Assembly (NCBI GenBank): GCA_000697665.1
Contig: KL197724.1
Location: 1-64,000, forward strand
DNA length: 64,000 nucleotides
Direction of reading: 5' to 3'
Source: Jaapia argillacea MUCL 33604
Lineage: Eukaryota > Basidiomycota > Agaricomycetes > Jaapiales > Jaapiaceae
This document shows, piece by piece, positions 1 to 10,720 of the stretch. The notes under the pieces were generated by a model, which saw nothing but the letters and a program-made list of their open reading frames with translations, was not told where the DNA came from and ran no database searches. The translations under genes were made by a program, and so were the position numbers. How positions within the stretch are numbered: position 1 is the first letter of the stretch; each line of letters starts with the position of its first letter.

Positions 1-329
1 AGTTCCTTTGATATGAGACAAAAACCGCGTAATTTATATGTATTTTTCGTGGCTATAGACAATACATTCGTGGTCGTCGTTGTGGACAGTGAGCACGAAG
101 GTTTGATGTTGCCGAGAGCTTCGGGAAGCGGGCCCGGCAACAGTTGCCGGCATTGATCAAAACGATGATCGGGTGAAAGCACATGGCCACCGGAAGACTC
201 CGACTCGAGCCTTGGGGCCTCACTGAGGTGAGGAGCTATTGCTGGCTTTCCCGCCGGAGTCGACACTTGGTACAAACCAGTCAAATAAGACTTCGTGAAC
301 TGCTCGTTTGCCAAGTCTTATAAGACTGA
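1..329. other. No gene seen
   Basis: I see no supported coding region here. Similarity to the oxygenase family of this window stops near 330, so this stretch is the sequence downstream of that broken copy. Confidence 0.4.
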
Positions 330-1680
330 AAGTGTGGGAAGGTCAGGTGGAATGGATACACCAGGGCGGAAAAACTGTCCCCCTTCGTACCGTCCGTCCA
401 CCATTCCGCCCACCTTTTAGTGGCTACCGGCAGGACATGAACTGCAAAGTCTCCGTTCTGAGCGCGAGATTCAGCGCACTGAACGAGCTAGGCGTCTAGA
501 CCGCTCAACTCCGTCGTCCCCATACAGTAATTCCGGTCGAGTAATATGCCGATGGGAAGCTCGAGCGGATCGAAAACTTTGTCAATTTGTGAGTGATATT
601 CGTCCGGGATGTCGCAAAGAGATTGTGAATCATCGGTGGTGCGGGGTATCTTGAAAGCAATTACTGCTCTGTTGCCTTGGGGGATACGCTCCACAGAACA
701 GACGACGTCTGGGAAGAAGGCACACCACGCGCCTCCCTCAGCTGATAGCTTCATCCCGTGGACGTTGAGGTAACGGCCGTGAGTGGAATCACCCAACCCG
801 AGGAGGAATGTGCCAACGAGGTTGGTAGAGGGTATCACGATGTGGGCGGAAATGGCCTCCAAGTCCGTATAGATGGATTTTGTAAGGTTCGACTCGAACA
901 TTGCTAGGGTGAAAAGACTGCGCCCAACGAGAATTGATCGACTCGAGAAGATCTTCTTCGACGAAAACTCGGATGCTGAGATCTCGCGAGCATTTCGAAC
1001 ATCCTCATCGAATTTAGTTTCCTGAGTGAGGACATCGCCATAACCAGATACAGAGGCGTGCTCGAACCACTCCTTTAAACGATCATCAGTTTCACTGTGA
1101 GTCTCGTCATGTGTGATTTGTCCATCGAAAGCACATCCAGTGCGGATGATTCGGAGTTTGACCGATTCTAACGAGCCCGACTCCTTGGTGGTACTCAGCC
1201 GCTTGTATAATGGCGCCAGTCCCTCAAGAAGGCTCTGGTTGATCACAGGCTGTTGCGATACATGAGCGTCAAATTCGAGGGACGGCGGCTTTTATTGACT
1301 GACCACAGGCTTTGATTCATCCTCGTCACTCTCATCGTCACTTCCGCAGCTACCGTAGATCTCAACGTTGAGGCGGAGGTCACGAAGTTTCGTTTTGCAT
1401 TCCCCAATGGAATGACCAAGGGTGGATTTTGTCGCTTTTTTCAGGGCCGCTTGCAAGTCCAGAGACTCCAAAAAGAGGTGGCTAGCGTGGCGGTTGAGGA
1501 TGGGTTCAGGACCGATCTACAACTACGAACCTTTGTGACGCCGTTGTCAACATATCCACTCCTCCAACGCGTCCTTTCTTGCTGAGAGGCTTCGAGGAAG
1601 GAGACTTAGAGTCCACCGACACAGTTCCGGGAGAAGCTGAGCGCTGACGACGAGAGACAACATTAAGCGCTGGAGCCCTC
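330..1680 (-). pseudogene. Broken copy of 2OG-Fe(II) oxygenase family
   Basis: This minus-strand copy aligns along its length with the oxygenase genes at 37959-39511 and 39776-41469. A continuous frame of 252 codons (1246 to 488) looks open but is not functional. One T is missing in the run after the codons for ASEF and two Cs are missing in the run after the iron-ligand HRD codons. About 49 residues are therefore read in the wrong frame before the frame is restored at TNLVGTFLLGLGD. The HxD ligand pair is still present in the DNA (CATCGTGAT) but out of frame. The distal ligand in DVVHSVERI has become Cys. A TAC-to-TAG change ends the frame at GLDA, although similarity continues to about 330. 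The N-terminal part (SRRQRS-like, then LDLQAAL) lies upstream to about 1680 with decayed intron sites. Confidence 0.85.
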
Positions 1681-1699
1681 CGATGAAGACATCACAATG

Positions 1700-2290
1700 T
1701 GGTGGTTGAGTTCAGGGAATTGGCCTCACCTCAATACGACGGAAGTTTTATATCATCGTCAATGTGGATCCCATTGTCGATCAGTGGCAAAAAAAGGCTC
1801 CCAGAAAACAGCTCGCCGCTAAGTCAGCGGCGAAGAAGTCTGCATACCCGGGTCCACAGCCTGTGAGTTGTGCGGATATCAAACGTGTCATGGACTCTTC
1901 CGAAGTCAAAATTGAATTGGCCGATTGCACCTTGGACTGCAAGCCTGGTATGATTCCCTTCAGGTTGGCACAAGAGAAGGAGCTCCGGTGGGAGAGGTCT
2001 CAGTGGGGTCAGGGTTGGTAGGCTGCGGAAGAGTACGCACTACCTGATGGGTGATCGATCTTATCAACTAACGAGGGCACTCTTCATCTTCTCCGTTGCT
2101 CTCCATCCTCACAGTGAAACGTGCTTGATGGATGGCCAGTGAACTGATGAAAGCGAAGGGGAAGGGGAAGACGAAGACGAAGGCGAGGACGAGAACGAGG
2201 ATGAAGACGGAGAGGAAGAGGAAGATGAGTGAGATAGGGATGAGGATGATGATCGAGGTAGAGAAGCCCGAGACTGGACTAGCGACGAGC
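1700..2290 (+). pseudogene. 3' fragment of F-box-like family gene
   Basis: The open stretch 1764-2021 matches only the C-terminal third of the F-box-like proteins at 4595 and 8356. It has the APRKQLAAKSA segment, the VMDSSEVKIELAD motif and the RSQWGQGW ending. The last intron region (with the branch-like TCAACTAAC) and the acidic GA-rich tail to about 2240 are also recognisable. The N-terminal F-box-like and repeat portions are missing, and a stop replaces the second Trp of the WW ending. The fragment begins right where the minus-strand oxygenase pseudogene ends, so it marks a rearrangement junction. Confidence 0.8.
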
Positions 2291-2609
2291 GATAGCTAAG
2301 TCAAACATTGCACAACGTCATGCGCAGGGATTTGTTCGTGGCACAAAGTTTTCAAGGAAGAATGAAGTGCCTTCATCACGAGTCGTTGCAGAAGAAGCAT
2401 ATGTCTGCTGAGCGCCAACAGACTTTTGGATTGCATGTTCTCGTCAGGATAGGAAGTCGTGGTCCTATCCGACTTTGCCAATTCCAATTCTCTGACTCTA
2501 AGTTTTTGAACCCCTGGGTGAAAGATTGAAATTGACTAGGTCACTGTTCCCAGTTACTGTCTACGAGCGGACACCGAACATTGCTGAGAACTGTGGGCGA
2601 CGATGTAGG

Positions 2610-3100
2610 ATCGCTATTAGGCGACGTTCAGAGGCCAGCTGTGAGAGGGTGGAGGCGGAATTTGAGAAGTTGGTTTCTCACTGGGAAGTTTGGCGATATA
2701 CTTGCGATAACCTTGCCTTCTAGTCGCGAGTGAGAATCAATGAGGGAGGGGGATAACATACATACATACATACATACATACATACATACCTCGGACTGAG
2801 CTTCCACACCCAACTTCCACAAAGAATGCTGACATCTGTAACCCCACTCCATTCCGAAACATCCTGTTCCAACATTTAGGCCATCAAACTCCCGATCCTC
2901 TCCGAAATATAGGGTGGGTCGTCTCCTATCTCCTGGGCATCGGGTTCGAGTCGTGATATAATGTTGACATTGCTCATATCCCGACAAAACACTCGGAAAG
3001 CAAGGTCTTTGTTTGTTTATCGCCGAGTGATAGTCGTAATAACGCCTCGATCTTGGGGGCTGGGGTGGAGGAATCAAAGATCCTATATTGTTGCGCTCGG
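2610..3100 (-). pseudogene. Degenerate minus-strand companion, copy i (short)
   Basis: This is an internal partial duplicate of the segment that follows at 3100-4160. It shares the GAGGCCAGCT start, the AATCAATGAGGGAG word and a minus-strand segment that also occurs at 6880-7030 and more weakly at 9960-10150. No intact frame is left. I do not recognise the ancestral protein. Confidence 0.4.
2756..2789. repeat. (ACAT)n microsatellite
   Basis: An uninterrupted tetranucleotide run of about 8.5 units, absent from the corresponding positions of the sister spacers at 3250 and 6710. Those keep only one or two units (GTACATATC, CATACCTACC). Confidence 0.95.
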
Positions 3101-4160
3101 CGCCCTCTGAGGCCAGCTTCAGCTCGACGGAGAGGGGGGAGACGGAGTTTGAGAGGAGTGTGTCCTTGATGAATGGGACAGGGTGTAAGGTTGGTTGAAG
3201 CCTGCGCTATCCTCGCCTTCAGCGTTGATAATCATTGAGGGAAAGAGATGGCGTACATATCTAGGGCTGAGCTTCACGATTCTTCGGAGATCTTGTATCT
3301 AGGGGTTAGGGCGACAATCTCCCGACGACACCATCCATCCAAAGGTTCCACGTCTGCTAATGCAACGATCACCCTGAACCAACTCCCGAAATGGATGGTG
3401 GTATCTGTAACCGTTGGTTCCAACACGAAATTCGCCACTCAAAATCTCGACGTGGGATTCCGAAAGCAAAATCCCCGTTCGGGGGTCGGGGAGCGATACA
3501 CATCGAGGTACGGGAGTGGTGCTTCACGAGTACGAAGAGACCAACCGGAGGGTAGTTAATCCACCATCCTACACCATTCCACACCCGCTACTCAAAAGCC
3601 CCATCGAGACACTCTCCGTTCGGTGATGACGGGTTAGGGGCCGCAATGATGAGCTTGATCTCCGAAAGCGACGCGTGCAGGATATGTAGTTGAGAACTCG
3701 GCTTAATTGTGGAGGACGAAGGTGCGGTGGGTTGGCAGGAGGAAGGCGGTATCACGGAAAGGATATCAATTGGTAGCGAGGATGGGAGCGCCAAAGATGT
3801 GATGGAAGTGATATAAGTGAGAGTGGAAGGCTGGGTCAACGAAGATGTGATCCACTGTGTGGAGGATGACATGCGATCTCCCCGATATGCGTCGATCCGA
3901 AAACGCATTCGTCTAGCTCGACACCAACTCCCGGGCACCTTCCAAGTCCTCGCCCCCCCATTGGTTCGTAAGATACTCATAGGCTCCGTCGGTAAAACCC
4001 TGAGATAGAGCGTAGTTTCCTCGCAAGCATCACAAAGAAGCATGGTATACGCGATGGGATGGAATGGGAAGGCAGATTTACGGAACTGAGGAGGTGAGAG
4101 ACCTGGGTACATAGCAATGGGCTAGAAGAACCAAACGTCAGCAAGGACGGTCGGCGCGGT
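3100..4160 (-). pseudogene. Degenerate minus-strand companion, copy ii
   Basis: The minus strand aligns with 6590-7900. Shared pieces include the VELDE / CRARRM region (near 3900 and 7560) and a stretch with ITSI-type Ser/Thr-rich sequence. The best frame changes repeatedly between the two copies, and conserved stretches in each frame are interrupted by stops. I read it as a once coding gene, transcribed away from the F-box-like gene downstream, that has lost function in all copies. I do not recognise the family. Confidence 0.45.
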
Positions 4161-4594
4161 GTTGGGAGCGAGTGGACGTACCTTCTATATCACCTATGAA
4201 GGGAACAACACTGAGGCTACTGACCCAGGAGGAGTAAATGCCAAGGAAGCCTCCGATGTTGCCAGGTGATTCCTAGACCAACGCCTTACATACTCTGAGT
4301 ATAGGGGACACAACCTGCAGAGGCTAGTATGGGTGAGAACGACAAAATTGCCATATGGTTGCGTGGACACTGGAGGGAGCCTGATGCTGGGCGTTCAAAT
4401 TCAAAATGCGTTGACGCCGGACGTGAGCCCGTGACTGGTGACATGTGACATGCACGACATGCAGCCGTCACACTCTTTCAAGCCACCAGCCAACCCTTGC
4501 CACTCCCATCTACAGCCCTAGCATTCTTCGAATCTCTCTTTCTCCGAGTCTCTCTGACCCAAACTCACCGTATCACCGACATAAGTCCATCGAA

Positions 4595-5893
4595 ATGAGT
4601 ACCACGAGCGGAGGCGTACTTAAGCGTTGTCCCGTCGAGGTTTGGGGTCGGATATTAACTTCAGTCCTCGAGGATGGCGCCAGCGGGTCCAGCCTGCCCT
4701 TGGTTTCCAAGTTCTTTAGGGATGTATCCCATCCCGCTCGCATTCATTCTCCTTTCATTTCCTTCGACATCCACGACCTCCATCCACTCGAAAATCTCCT
4801 CCTTTATCTTACTGGACAAAGGGAGCGGCACATCCGTCATCTATTCGTGAATATTTTCAATTCCGAGTTTGATATCCACCGTCCAACCGCCAATAGAAGG
4901 AGGGGAGACATTTTCTCTCAAAAAATCTCCCTCACACTCAACAAGATCTTTGAGATCCTCGACCCATCCCTCACCACCCTCACACTCTACCTCGGCCCAG
5001 GGACAACCCCTCCACAAATTCGCGTTGAACTCCCTCTTCTCCAAGAGCTAAATATCTTTCTTTGCCCCCACCAACTTCCACGACCCGACGAGCCTCGATT
5101 TTTCCATGCCACCTCTCTGATCCCAGCTTTGAAGCGGCTCAACATTGCGTATGCGGGGGATACCTGGGAAGAGCAAATCGCAGGTGACATTTTCGACGAT
5201 ATTCATGAATACGCCCCTTCCTTGACACATTTACGTGTTGTGGCACCCAATGCAATCTTACCGCCACCCGCTGTATTCGTTCATCCGTTTGGCCTCGCCG
5301 ACGCTATCCAACGCCTAGGACATCGTGTCTATCCCCCGGAATGTGGGATAGATCTTCTTAAATCACTCCGGCATGCTATCATCAAGTTCGTTGTTTACAA
5401 ACGACATGTGGCACCCAGAAAACCTCTCGTCGTAATGGCTCCGAGGACTGACGGTGAAGTGGTTCCCAGGAGAACGTTCGCGCAGAAGTCCCCATTCAGG
5501 GGTCCGCCACCTGTGACTTGGGAGGATATCAGACGCGTCATGGACTCTTCCGAAGTGAAGATTGACTTGGTCGATGGTACCTTGGACTGCGGGCCTGGTG
5601 TGATTCCCTTCGGGTTGGCGCACGAGAAGGAGCTCTGGCGGGAGAGGTCTCAGGGAGGTCAGGGTTGGTGGGCTGTGGAAGAGTACGTATTCCCTGATGT
5701 GTTGTCAATCTTATCAACTAACGTGGATACTTTTCGTTTTCTCAGCGAAACACCCTTCATGGATGGCAGGTGGGCTGTTGAAGGTGGAGACGACATTGAA
5801 GACATTGACGACATGGACGACATTGACGACTATGACGACTATGACGAAGGTGAAGATGAAGGTGAAGATGGAGATGGAGATGGAGACGATTGA
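4595..5893 (+). CDS. F-box-like protein (copy B)
   Basis: This member of a lineage-specific family begins with an F-box-like segment (residues about 9-60: CPVEVWGRIL, then LPLVSKFFRDVSHPARIH). Leucine-rich, repeat-like sequence (LTTLTLYLGPGTTPP, LPLLQELNIFLCP, LKRLNIAYAG, SLTHLRVVAP) and a family-specific C-terminal motif (WEDIRRVMDSSEVKIDL, GGQGWWAVEEY) follow. F-box proteins usually bring substrates to SCF ubiquitin ligases; here that is inference. The start at 4595 matches the start of the sister gene at 8356. A last intron is likely at 5687-5745 (GTATTC...CTCAG with a TCAACTAAC branch site). If spliced, the protein ends after about 12 more codons at 5781. If retained, translation reads into an Asp/Glu-rich tail ending at 5893. 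It appears intact up to that point. Confidence 0.8.
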   Translation: MSTTSGGVLKRCPVEVWGRILTSVLEDGASGSSLPLVSKFFRDVSHPARIHSPFISFDIHDLHPLENLLLYLTGQRERHIRHLFVNIFNSEFDIHRPTANRRRGDIFSQKISLTLNKIFEILDPSLTTLTLYLGPGTTPPQIRVELPLLQELNIFLCPHQLPRPDEPRFFHATSLIPALKRLNIAYAGDTWEEQIAGDIFDDIHEYAPSLTHLRVVAPNAILPPPAVFVHPFGLADAIQRLGHRVYPPECGIDLLKSLRHAIIKFVVYKRHVAPRKPLVVMAPRTDGEVVPRRTFAQKSPFRGPPPVTWEDIRRVMDSSEVKIDLVDGTLDCGPGVIPFGLAHEKELWRERSQGGQGWWAVEEYVFPDVLSILSTNVDTFRFLSETPFMDGRWAVEGGDDIEDIDDMDDIDDYDDYDEGEDEGEDGDGDGDD

Positions 5894-6589
5894 GATGCGT
5901 TAGGTTGTCCGAAGATCAGAGGCATGAGACTCGACTGGGGACAAATGATGGTCTTGGAGGATGGACGGGCCTCTGAATCGGAGCAGGATGTATGGGAAAG
6001 TTGAGGTGGTTATGATAACTGTGGCCGTTGAACTTGAAAATAGACCCAGAATGCGAGTGAGAAATGTATAGGAATGTATAGTAAATGATCAGATCAAATA
6101 TCCCGCCACCAGAATCTATCAGGGTTATCATAAAGCGAGGGACGTGACACCGGTGATCATGGATCTGAAACGAGCCAAGAGGAATGAGATCGCCTTCGCA
6201 AGTTCACAATTTTTCGGATCTAATGCATGAAGGGTCGAGACGATGCGGCAGGAGGAGGAAGTCACTTGAGGCATGGGACGGACGACAACCGAGTCCGAGT
6301 TAAAAATCGCGTGCCATCCTGCGTTCATGGCACAAATTTCGGAGTACATGTTCCCGTGAGGATAAAAAATCGTGTGTAGTCTCACCCGACTTCGTCAAAT
6401 TCAATTCTCTGAGTCTAAGTTCTCGGATCCCTGGACGAAAGAGTAGAATGGACTGGATCATTGTTCCAAGGTACGTGTCTACAATCAGACACAGAGGTCG
6501 GGACGAGAAGGACCACTGAAGGGATGTTCTGGAAAGTGTGGCGATGGAGATCCCATACCGTCACCAACAGTAGAGGGAGGCGTCAACTC

Positions 6590-7900
6590 GGTGTAGAGAG
6601 GGAAGACGGAGTTTGAGAAGTTGCTTTTGCTCGGCGGCAAGGTCGGTTGAGTAATTGCGATTCTTTGACTTCTGTAAATGAGTGAGAATCAATGAGGGAG
6701 AGGGATAGCATACCTACCTAAGGCTGTGCTCAGTCGCGGTGCTGAGGAGATTGATATCTAGCGGTGGGGCGACAAGCGGACAATGATCTCCCTACGACAC
6801 CATCTATCCCACCGTGTCCTCGAGCCTGTTCATCACCCTGACCGCAAAGTAGCCTCCCGCACCCAAATCCCATCGTCCACGAAGGATGGTGATATCTGCA
6901 ACCCCAGTCCGTCCCAAAACATCCAATTCCAACACACAAAGTTCGCCACTCAACACTTTGGCTGCAAAACTCCCAGCCTTCTCCGAAACGCAGGATGGAT
7001 CGTACTCCCATCCGTTGAGCATCTTGGTTCCACTCTTGAGATGATGCTGCTGTTAATCCCGACAAATGACTCGTTTGGTGATCTTCGAGGGATGGTCATA
7101 ATAACAGCTTTGATCGAGGGGAGTGGGGTGGAGGAGTTTCGAACGCGTAGCAGGAACGCCCGCAGTGGTGATGCAGGACCTCGAGCGGTTTGTATGAAGT
7201 GACCAGCAAGATGACAGTCAATCCACCATTCTGCACCTCCGCTACTCAAAAATCCCTATCGAGATGTACATTGCTCGTAAATGACGGATCCGGAGCCTTG
7301 ATCTCAAAGAATGAATGCAGGATAGTTTGTTAGGAAGTGGGCTTGGTTGTGGATGACGAAGGTGCGGTGGACGTGGGGGAGGAAGGCGGTTTTGAGTAGG
7401 CGGCATCACGGAATGGATACTAATTGAGAGGGAGGACGGGAGCGCCAAAGGTATAATAGAAGTGATAGAAGGGAGAGTCGAAGGGTCGGTGGCGAACGAA
7501 GACGTGATCCAGTGTGGGGAGAATGACATGCGATCCCCCCCGATATCCATCAATCCGAAAACCCATTCGTCTAGCTCGACACCAACCCCTGGGAACCTCT
7601 AGGCCCTCGCCCACCCGTTGGTTCATACGATAGCCATAAACCCAGTCGGTAAAACCCCAATTTGCACGAACACTGCAAGAGGGCGTAGTTTCCTCCCAAG
7701 CCTCACGATGGCAAGGCGTGTGGTGCGTGGGATGAGAGGGCAGATTCACGAATTTGAGGAGGTGAGAGGCCTGAGTATATGGCGGCGGGCTAGAAGAACC
7801 AAAAGTTCAACAAGGGCAGTCTGCACGATGTTGGGAGTAAGCGGACATACCTTGCTGAACGACACTAAAGCCACTGATCCGGGAGAACTAGAGGACAAGA
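6590..7900 (-). pseudogene. Degenerate minus-strand companion, copy iii
   Basis: This copy is homologous to 3100-4160. The minus strand near 7020-6810 has one readable stretch (NGWEYDPSC, then SFAAKVLSGELCVLELDV) and near 7750-7420 another (WCRARRMGFRIDGYRGG), in different frames, with no joining splice sites that I could find. Short open frames here should not be taken as genes. Confidence 0.45.
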
Positions 7901-8355
7901 AGACCTCCAATGCTACCAGGTAATGTCTAGGTAGACTTCTCATAGGTAAATTCGGGGTGTGCGGAACACAACTTGTGGAAGACTAAAGTCCTGGTATGGT
8001 CAAATCGACGGAATCGCCCACGCTTCAGGACTTGCTACTGAATCCAGTTGCGTGTAGGGAACCTGGGACTGAGCGTTGTCATCCATGCTTCGATTGGCAC
8101 CTGAGGTCCATAATCGCTTGTTGAGCAGGAGACTCCTGAAGTAAGGATGGTAGTGAAGTGTGAATGACTTGACAACGCGAGATGAGTTCGTGAACGTTAC
8201 CCGTGACATACGCGACAAGGGACCGTCACATTCCTTCAAACCCACCAACCACTGCCACCTACTGCCACTCGCCTCTACAGCCTTGATATTCCTCGAATCT
8301 CTCTCTCCCTCATCCATTCTCATCGTACTGCCGACATACCACTAAATCCACCGAC

Positions 8356-9495
8356 ATGAGTGGCACTAGCGGAGGCGCACTAAAGCGTTGTCCCGTTGAG
8401 ATTTGGGGTCGGATATTCACTCTAGTAGTCCTCGAGGGTGGCTCCAGCGGATACAGCAGCCTACCTTTCGTCTCCAAGTTCTTCAGGGATGTGTCCCATC
8501 CCGCTCGCATTCACTCTCCTTTCATCTCCTTCAACATCCACAACCTACGTCCACTCGAAAGTCTCCTCCTTTATCTCACTGAAAAACGCGAGAGGCACAT
8601 TCATCATCTATTCGTGAATGTTTTCAATTCCCAGTTCAATTTCCGCCGTCCACAAGTCAACATGAGGAGGGGAGACGATTATTCTCGAGAGATTTCCAAA
8701 ACACTCAACAAGATATTCGAACTCCTCGACCCATCCCTCACCACCCTCACACTCTACCTCGGCCCAGGGACAACTCCACCACAAATCCGTGTCGATCTCC
8801 CTCGTCTCCAAGAGCTCAACATATTCCTTTGTCCCCACTCATTCCCACGATCCGACGAGCCTCAAATCCTCCATGGAATCTCGATGCCATCCCTGAAACG
8901 GCTCAACATTGCGTACGCGGGTCGCGAGTGGGAACAGCGCATCGCATGTGATCTCCTCCACGACATCCATCAATACGCCCCTTCCTTCACACATCTGCGC
9001 CTTATGGCACCCCAGGATCTTTTACCCTCGCCTTCTACATTGGCTCGTTCCCTCGGAGTCATAAAGGCACTCAAACTTTTGGGATATCGTCCCACCCCGA
9101 CACAAGGCTCCAAGCTAGAACTCCCGAAATCTCTCCAGCAGATTATCATCATGTTCACGGTTTATGCAGACTATGATAGTGAATTCGAGGTGGATAACGA
9201 GGGCCCGGGGCGCGTATCACCTGGCGGCACGAAGGTCCCCAGAAAACAATACGCGGCCAAGTCTATTTTTTCGCGTCCGGGATGTGTGGGATTCCCTGAC
9301 CTCATGAGAGTAATGGAACACTCGAAAGTCAAACTCGAATACACCAATGATTACGGGGACAAGAAAGGTGGTGTCGTTCCTTTCGGGTTGACAGAAGCGA
9401 AGGAGCTTTGGCGGGATAGAATTCGGGGCAGGGATGGGTGGTGGGCTGTGGAAGAGTACGTTACCACCCGATGGTTCATCTATCCTATCGACTAA
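8356..9495 (+). CDS. F-box-like protein (copy C)
   Basis: This is the sister of the gene at 4595, with the same order: an F-box-like N-terminus (CPVEIWGRIF, then LPFVSKFFRDVSHPARIH), leucine-rich sequence (LTTLTLYLGPGTTPP, LQELNIFLCPH, LKRLNIAYAG) and the C-terminal block (VPRKQYAAKS, VMEHSKVKLEY, RDGWWAVEEY). About 367 residues come before the shared last intron. The intron signal (TAC|GTTACC ... CTCACAG, with a CGACTAAT branch-like site) would bring a TGA directly after the TAC codon. The open frame without splicing ends inside the intron at 9495. Either way the acidic tail of copy B is absent. It has no internal frame break, so it is probably expressed. Confidence 0.78.
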   Translation: MSGTSGGALKRCPVEIWGRIFTLVVLEGGSSGYSSLPFVSKFFRDVSHPARIHSPFISFNIHNLRPLESLLLYLTEKRERHIHHLFVNVFNSQFNFRRPQVNMRRGDDYSREISKTLNKIFELLDPSLTTLTLYLGPGTTPPQIRVDLPRLQELNIFLCPHSFPRSDEPQILHGISMPSLKRLNIAYAGREWEQRIACDLLHDIHQYAPSFTHLRLMAPQDLLPSPSTLARSLGVIKALKLLGYRPTPTQGSKLELPKSLQQIIIMFTVYADYDSEFEVDNEGPGRVSPGGTKVPRKQYAAKSIFSRPGCVGFPDLMRVMEHSKVKLEYTNDYGDKKGGVVPFGLTEAKELWRDRIRGRDGWWAVEEYVTTRWFIYPID

Positions 9496-9959
9496 TCGTT
9501 CCCAGCCACCCTTCGACCTCACAGTGATTAACGTCCTTCATGGATGAGGAACGGACCAGTGAAGGCGGAGAAGTCTCGACGGAGGTGGAGATCCGAGGGA
9601 CTTGAGTGACGACAATATGGCCTCGGAGGTTGTACTAGGCTCTGAGGTAGTGTAAGATTGAGATGGTTGTGTGAGCCTTGATGAATGTACTTGTATCTGT
9701 GGAAATGTACAACGTCTTTGCTAGCTTGCTTCGACATTTGGTACGATTAATGCGATCGGCTCCTGTGGATTCCTTCGATATCGCAAACCTCACAATGAAC
9801 CAACACCATATCGCCCACTCTCCAGAGAAACTGATGTCTGCTGGCGCGTGAGTGAGGCACAACGAGGAACGCCGCAAGACACTTACATACATATCGCCGG
9901 TCTTCGAGAAGTAGAGCAGACAGACGAGGGGATGTCCATCTCCCAACGGCCCTATCCAT

Positions 9960-10720
9960 AGAAAAGGTGCAAATTCTTCAAACCGCGACGGCTAAAACAC
10001 CCTTCCGCACTCCCCCGCATAAAGAACGGCAATAGCTGCAACCGCTTTCCATCCCCGGACATCAGGCTCGAACACCACTTGACACCTCTTATACCGAAGT
10101 GCCCTATCTGCTCCGAATCCTCGAGCTTCCAGTCTGAGTCGTGAGATGATGTGGTCTTCGATTTCGAATAGGGCTCACATAAGAAGATCTTAGTTTGCGG
10201 GTGCTTTTTTATCGATGGATTTAAGGGAGTGGGTATTGGAGGAGTATGAGCGAGTAACGGAAAGGTTGGTGGTGGTGGCGCAGGATTTCAAGTAGAAGGA
10301 AACGACCAGCACGATGGTAAGATGGTAGTGGAAATTGGTTTGGGTCTCCTAACCTATTTGGAGATGAAGTGAGAAGCGTTAAAAGCGGGTGATAATATGA
10401 TACACGCCGAATTGTGGATGTGATGATCAACTCACCTCAACATCCCATCCTTCGAAAACACTCGGGGAACCGATCAACCCAACCGAATGGCCCATCGTGT
10501 CGTGGACCACGGAACGCGACTGATCTCCTCACGAAAGGCCAAGCAACGGAAGATGAAGGGTTCGTGAGGGAGAGGGGTTGATACACGAGCAGCCTTGCGT
10601 TCCGTGAGTAGGCGAGAGGCTGAAACATCAAGAAAATCAGTAAATTCGGGGCGAGAGAAAGGAGAGAATATGAATCGCCGACTTGATGTGACAAGCTACC
10701 TTCCATTGGATTTCTCGCCC
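9960..10720 (-). other. Weakly coding-like minus-strand fragments
   Basis: Around 10150-9960 the minus strand reads RLRLEARGFGADRALRYKR and GWKAVAAIAVLYAGE before a stop. It resembles, at low similarity, the degenerate companion near 6880-7030. The open frame 10706-10437 has no recognisable features. I do not call a gene. Confidence 0.25.

Larger units (their letters stand above)
2300..9740. repeat. Tandem duplication of F-box-like gene plus spacer
   Basis: Two units of about 3.7 kb follow each other. Each holds a degenerate minus-strand companion followed by an F-box-like gene on the plus strand. Shared landmarks are the spacer after each gene (2480-2590 against 6390-6500, both with the CTAAGTT / CCTGG..GAAAGA words), the block near 2700-2790, 3230 and 6690 (AATCAATGAGGGAG), and the leader just before each gene (CCGTCACA..CTTTCAAA-type words at 4465 and 8223). 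Divergence is substantial, with many small indels, so the duplication is not recent. Confidence 0.75.
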
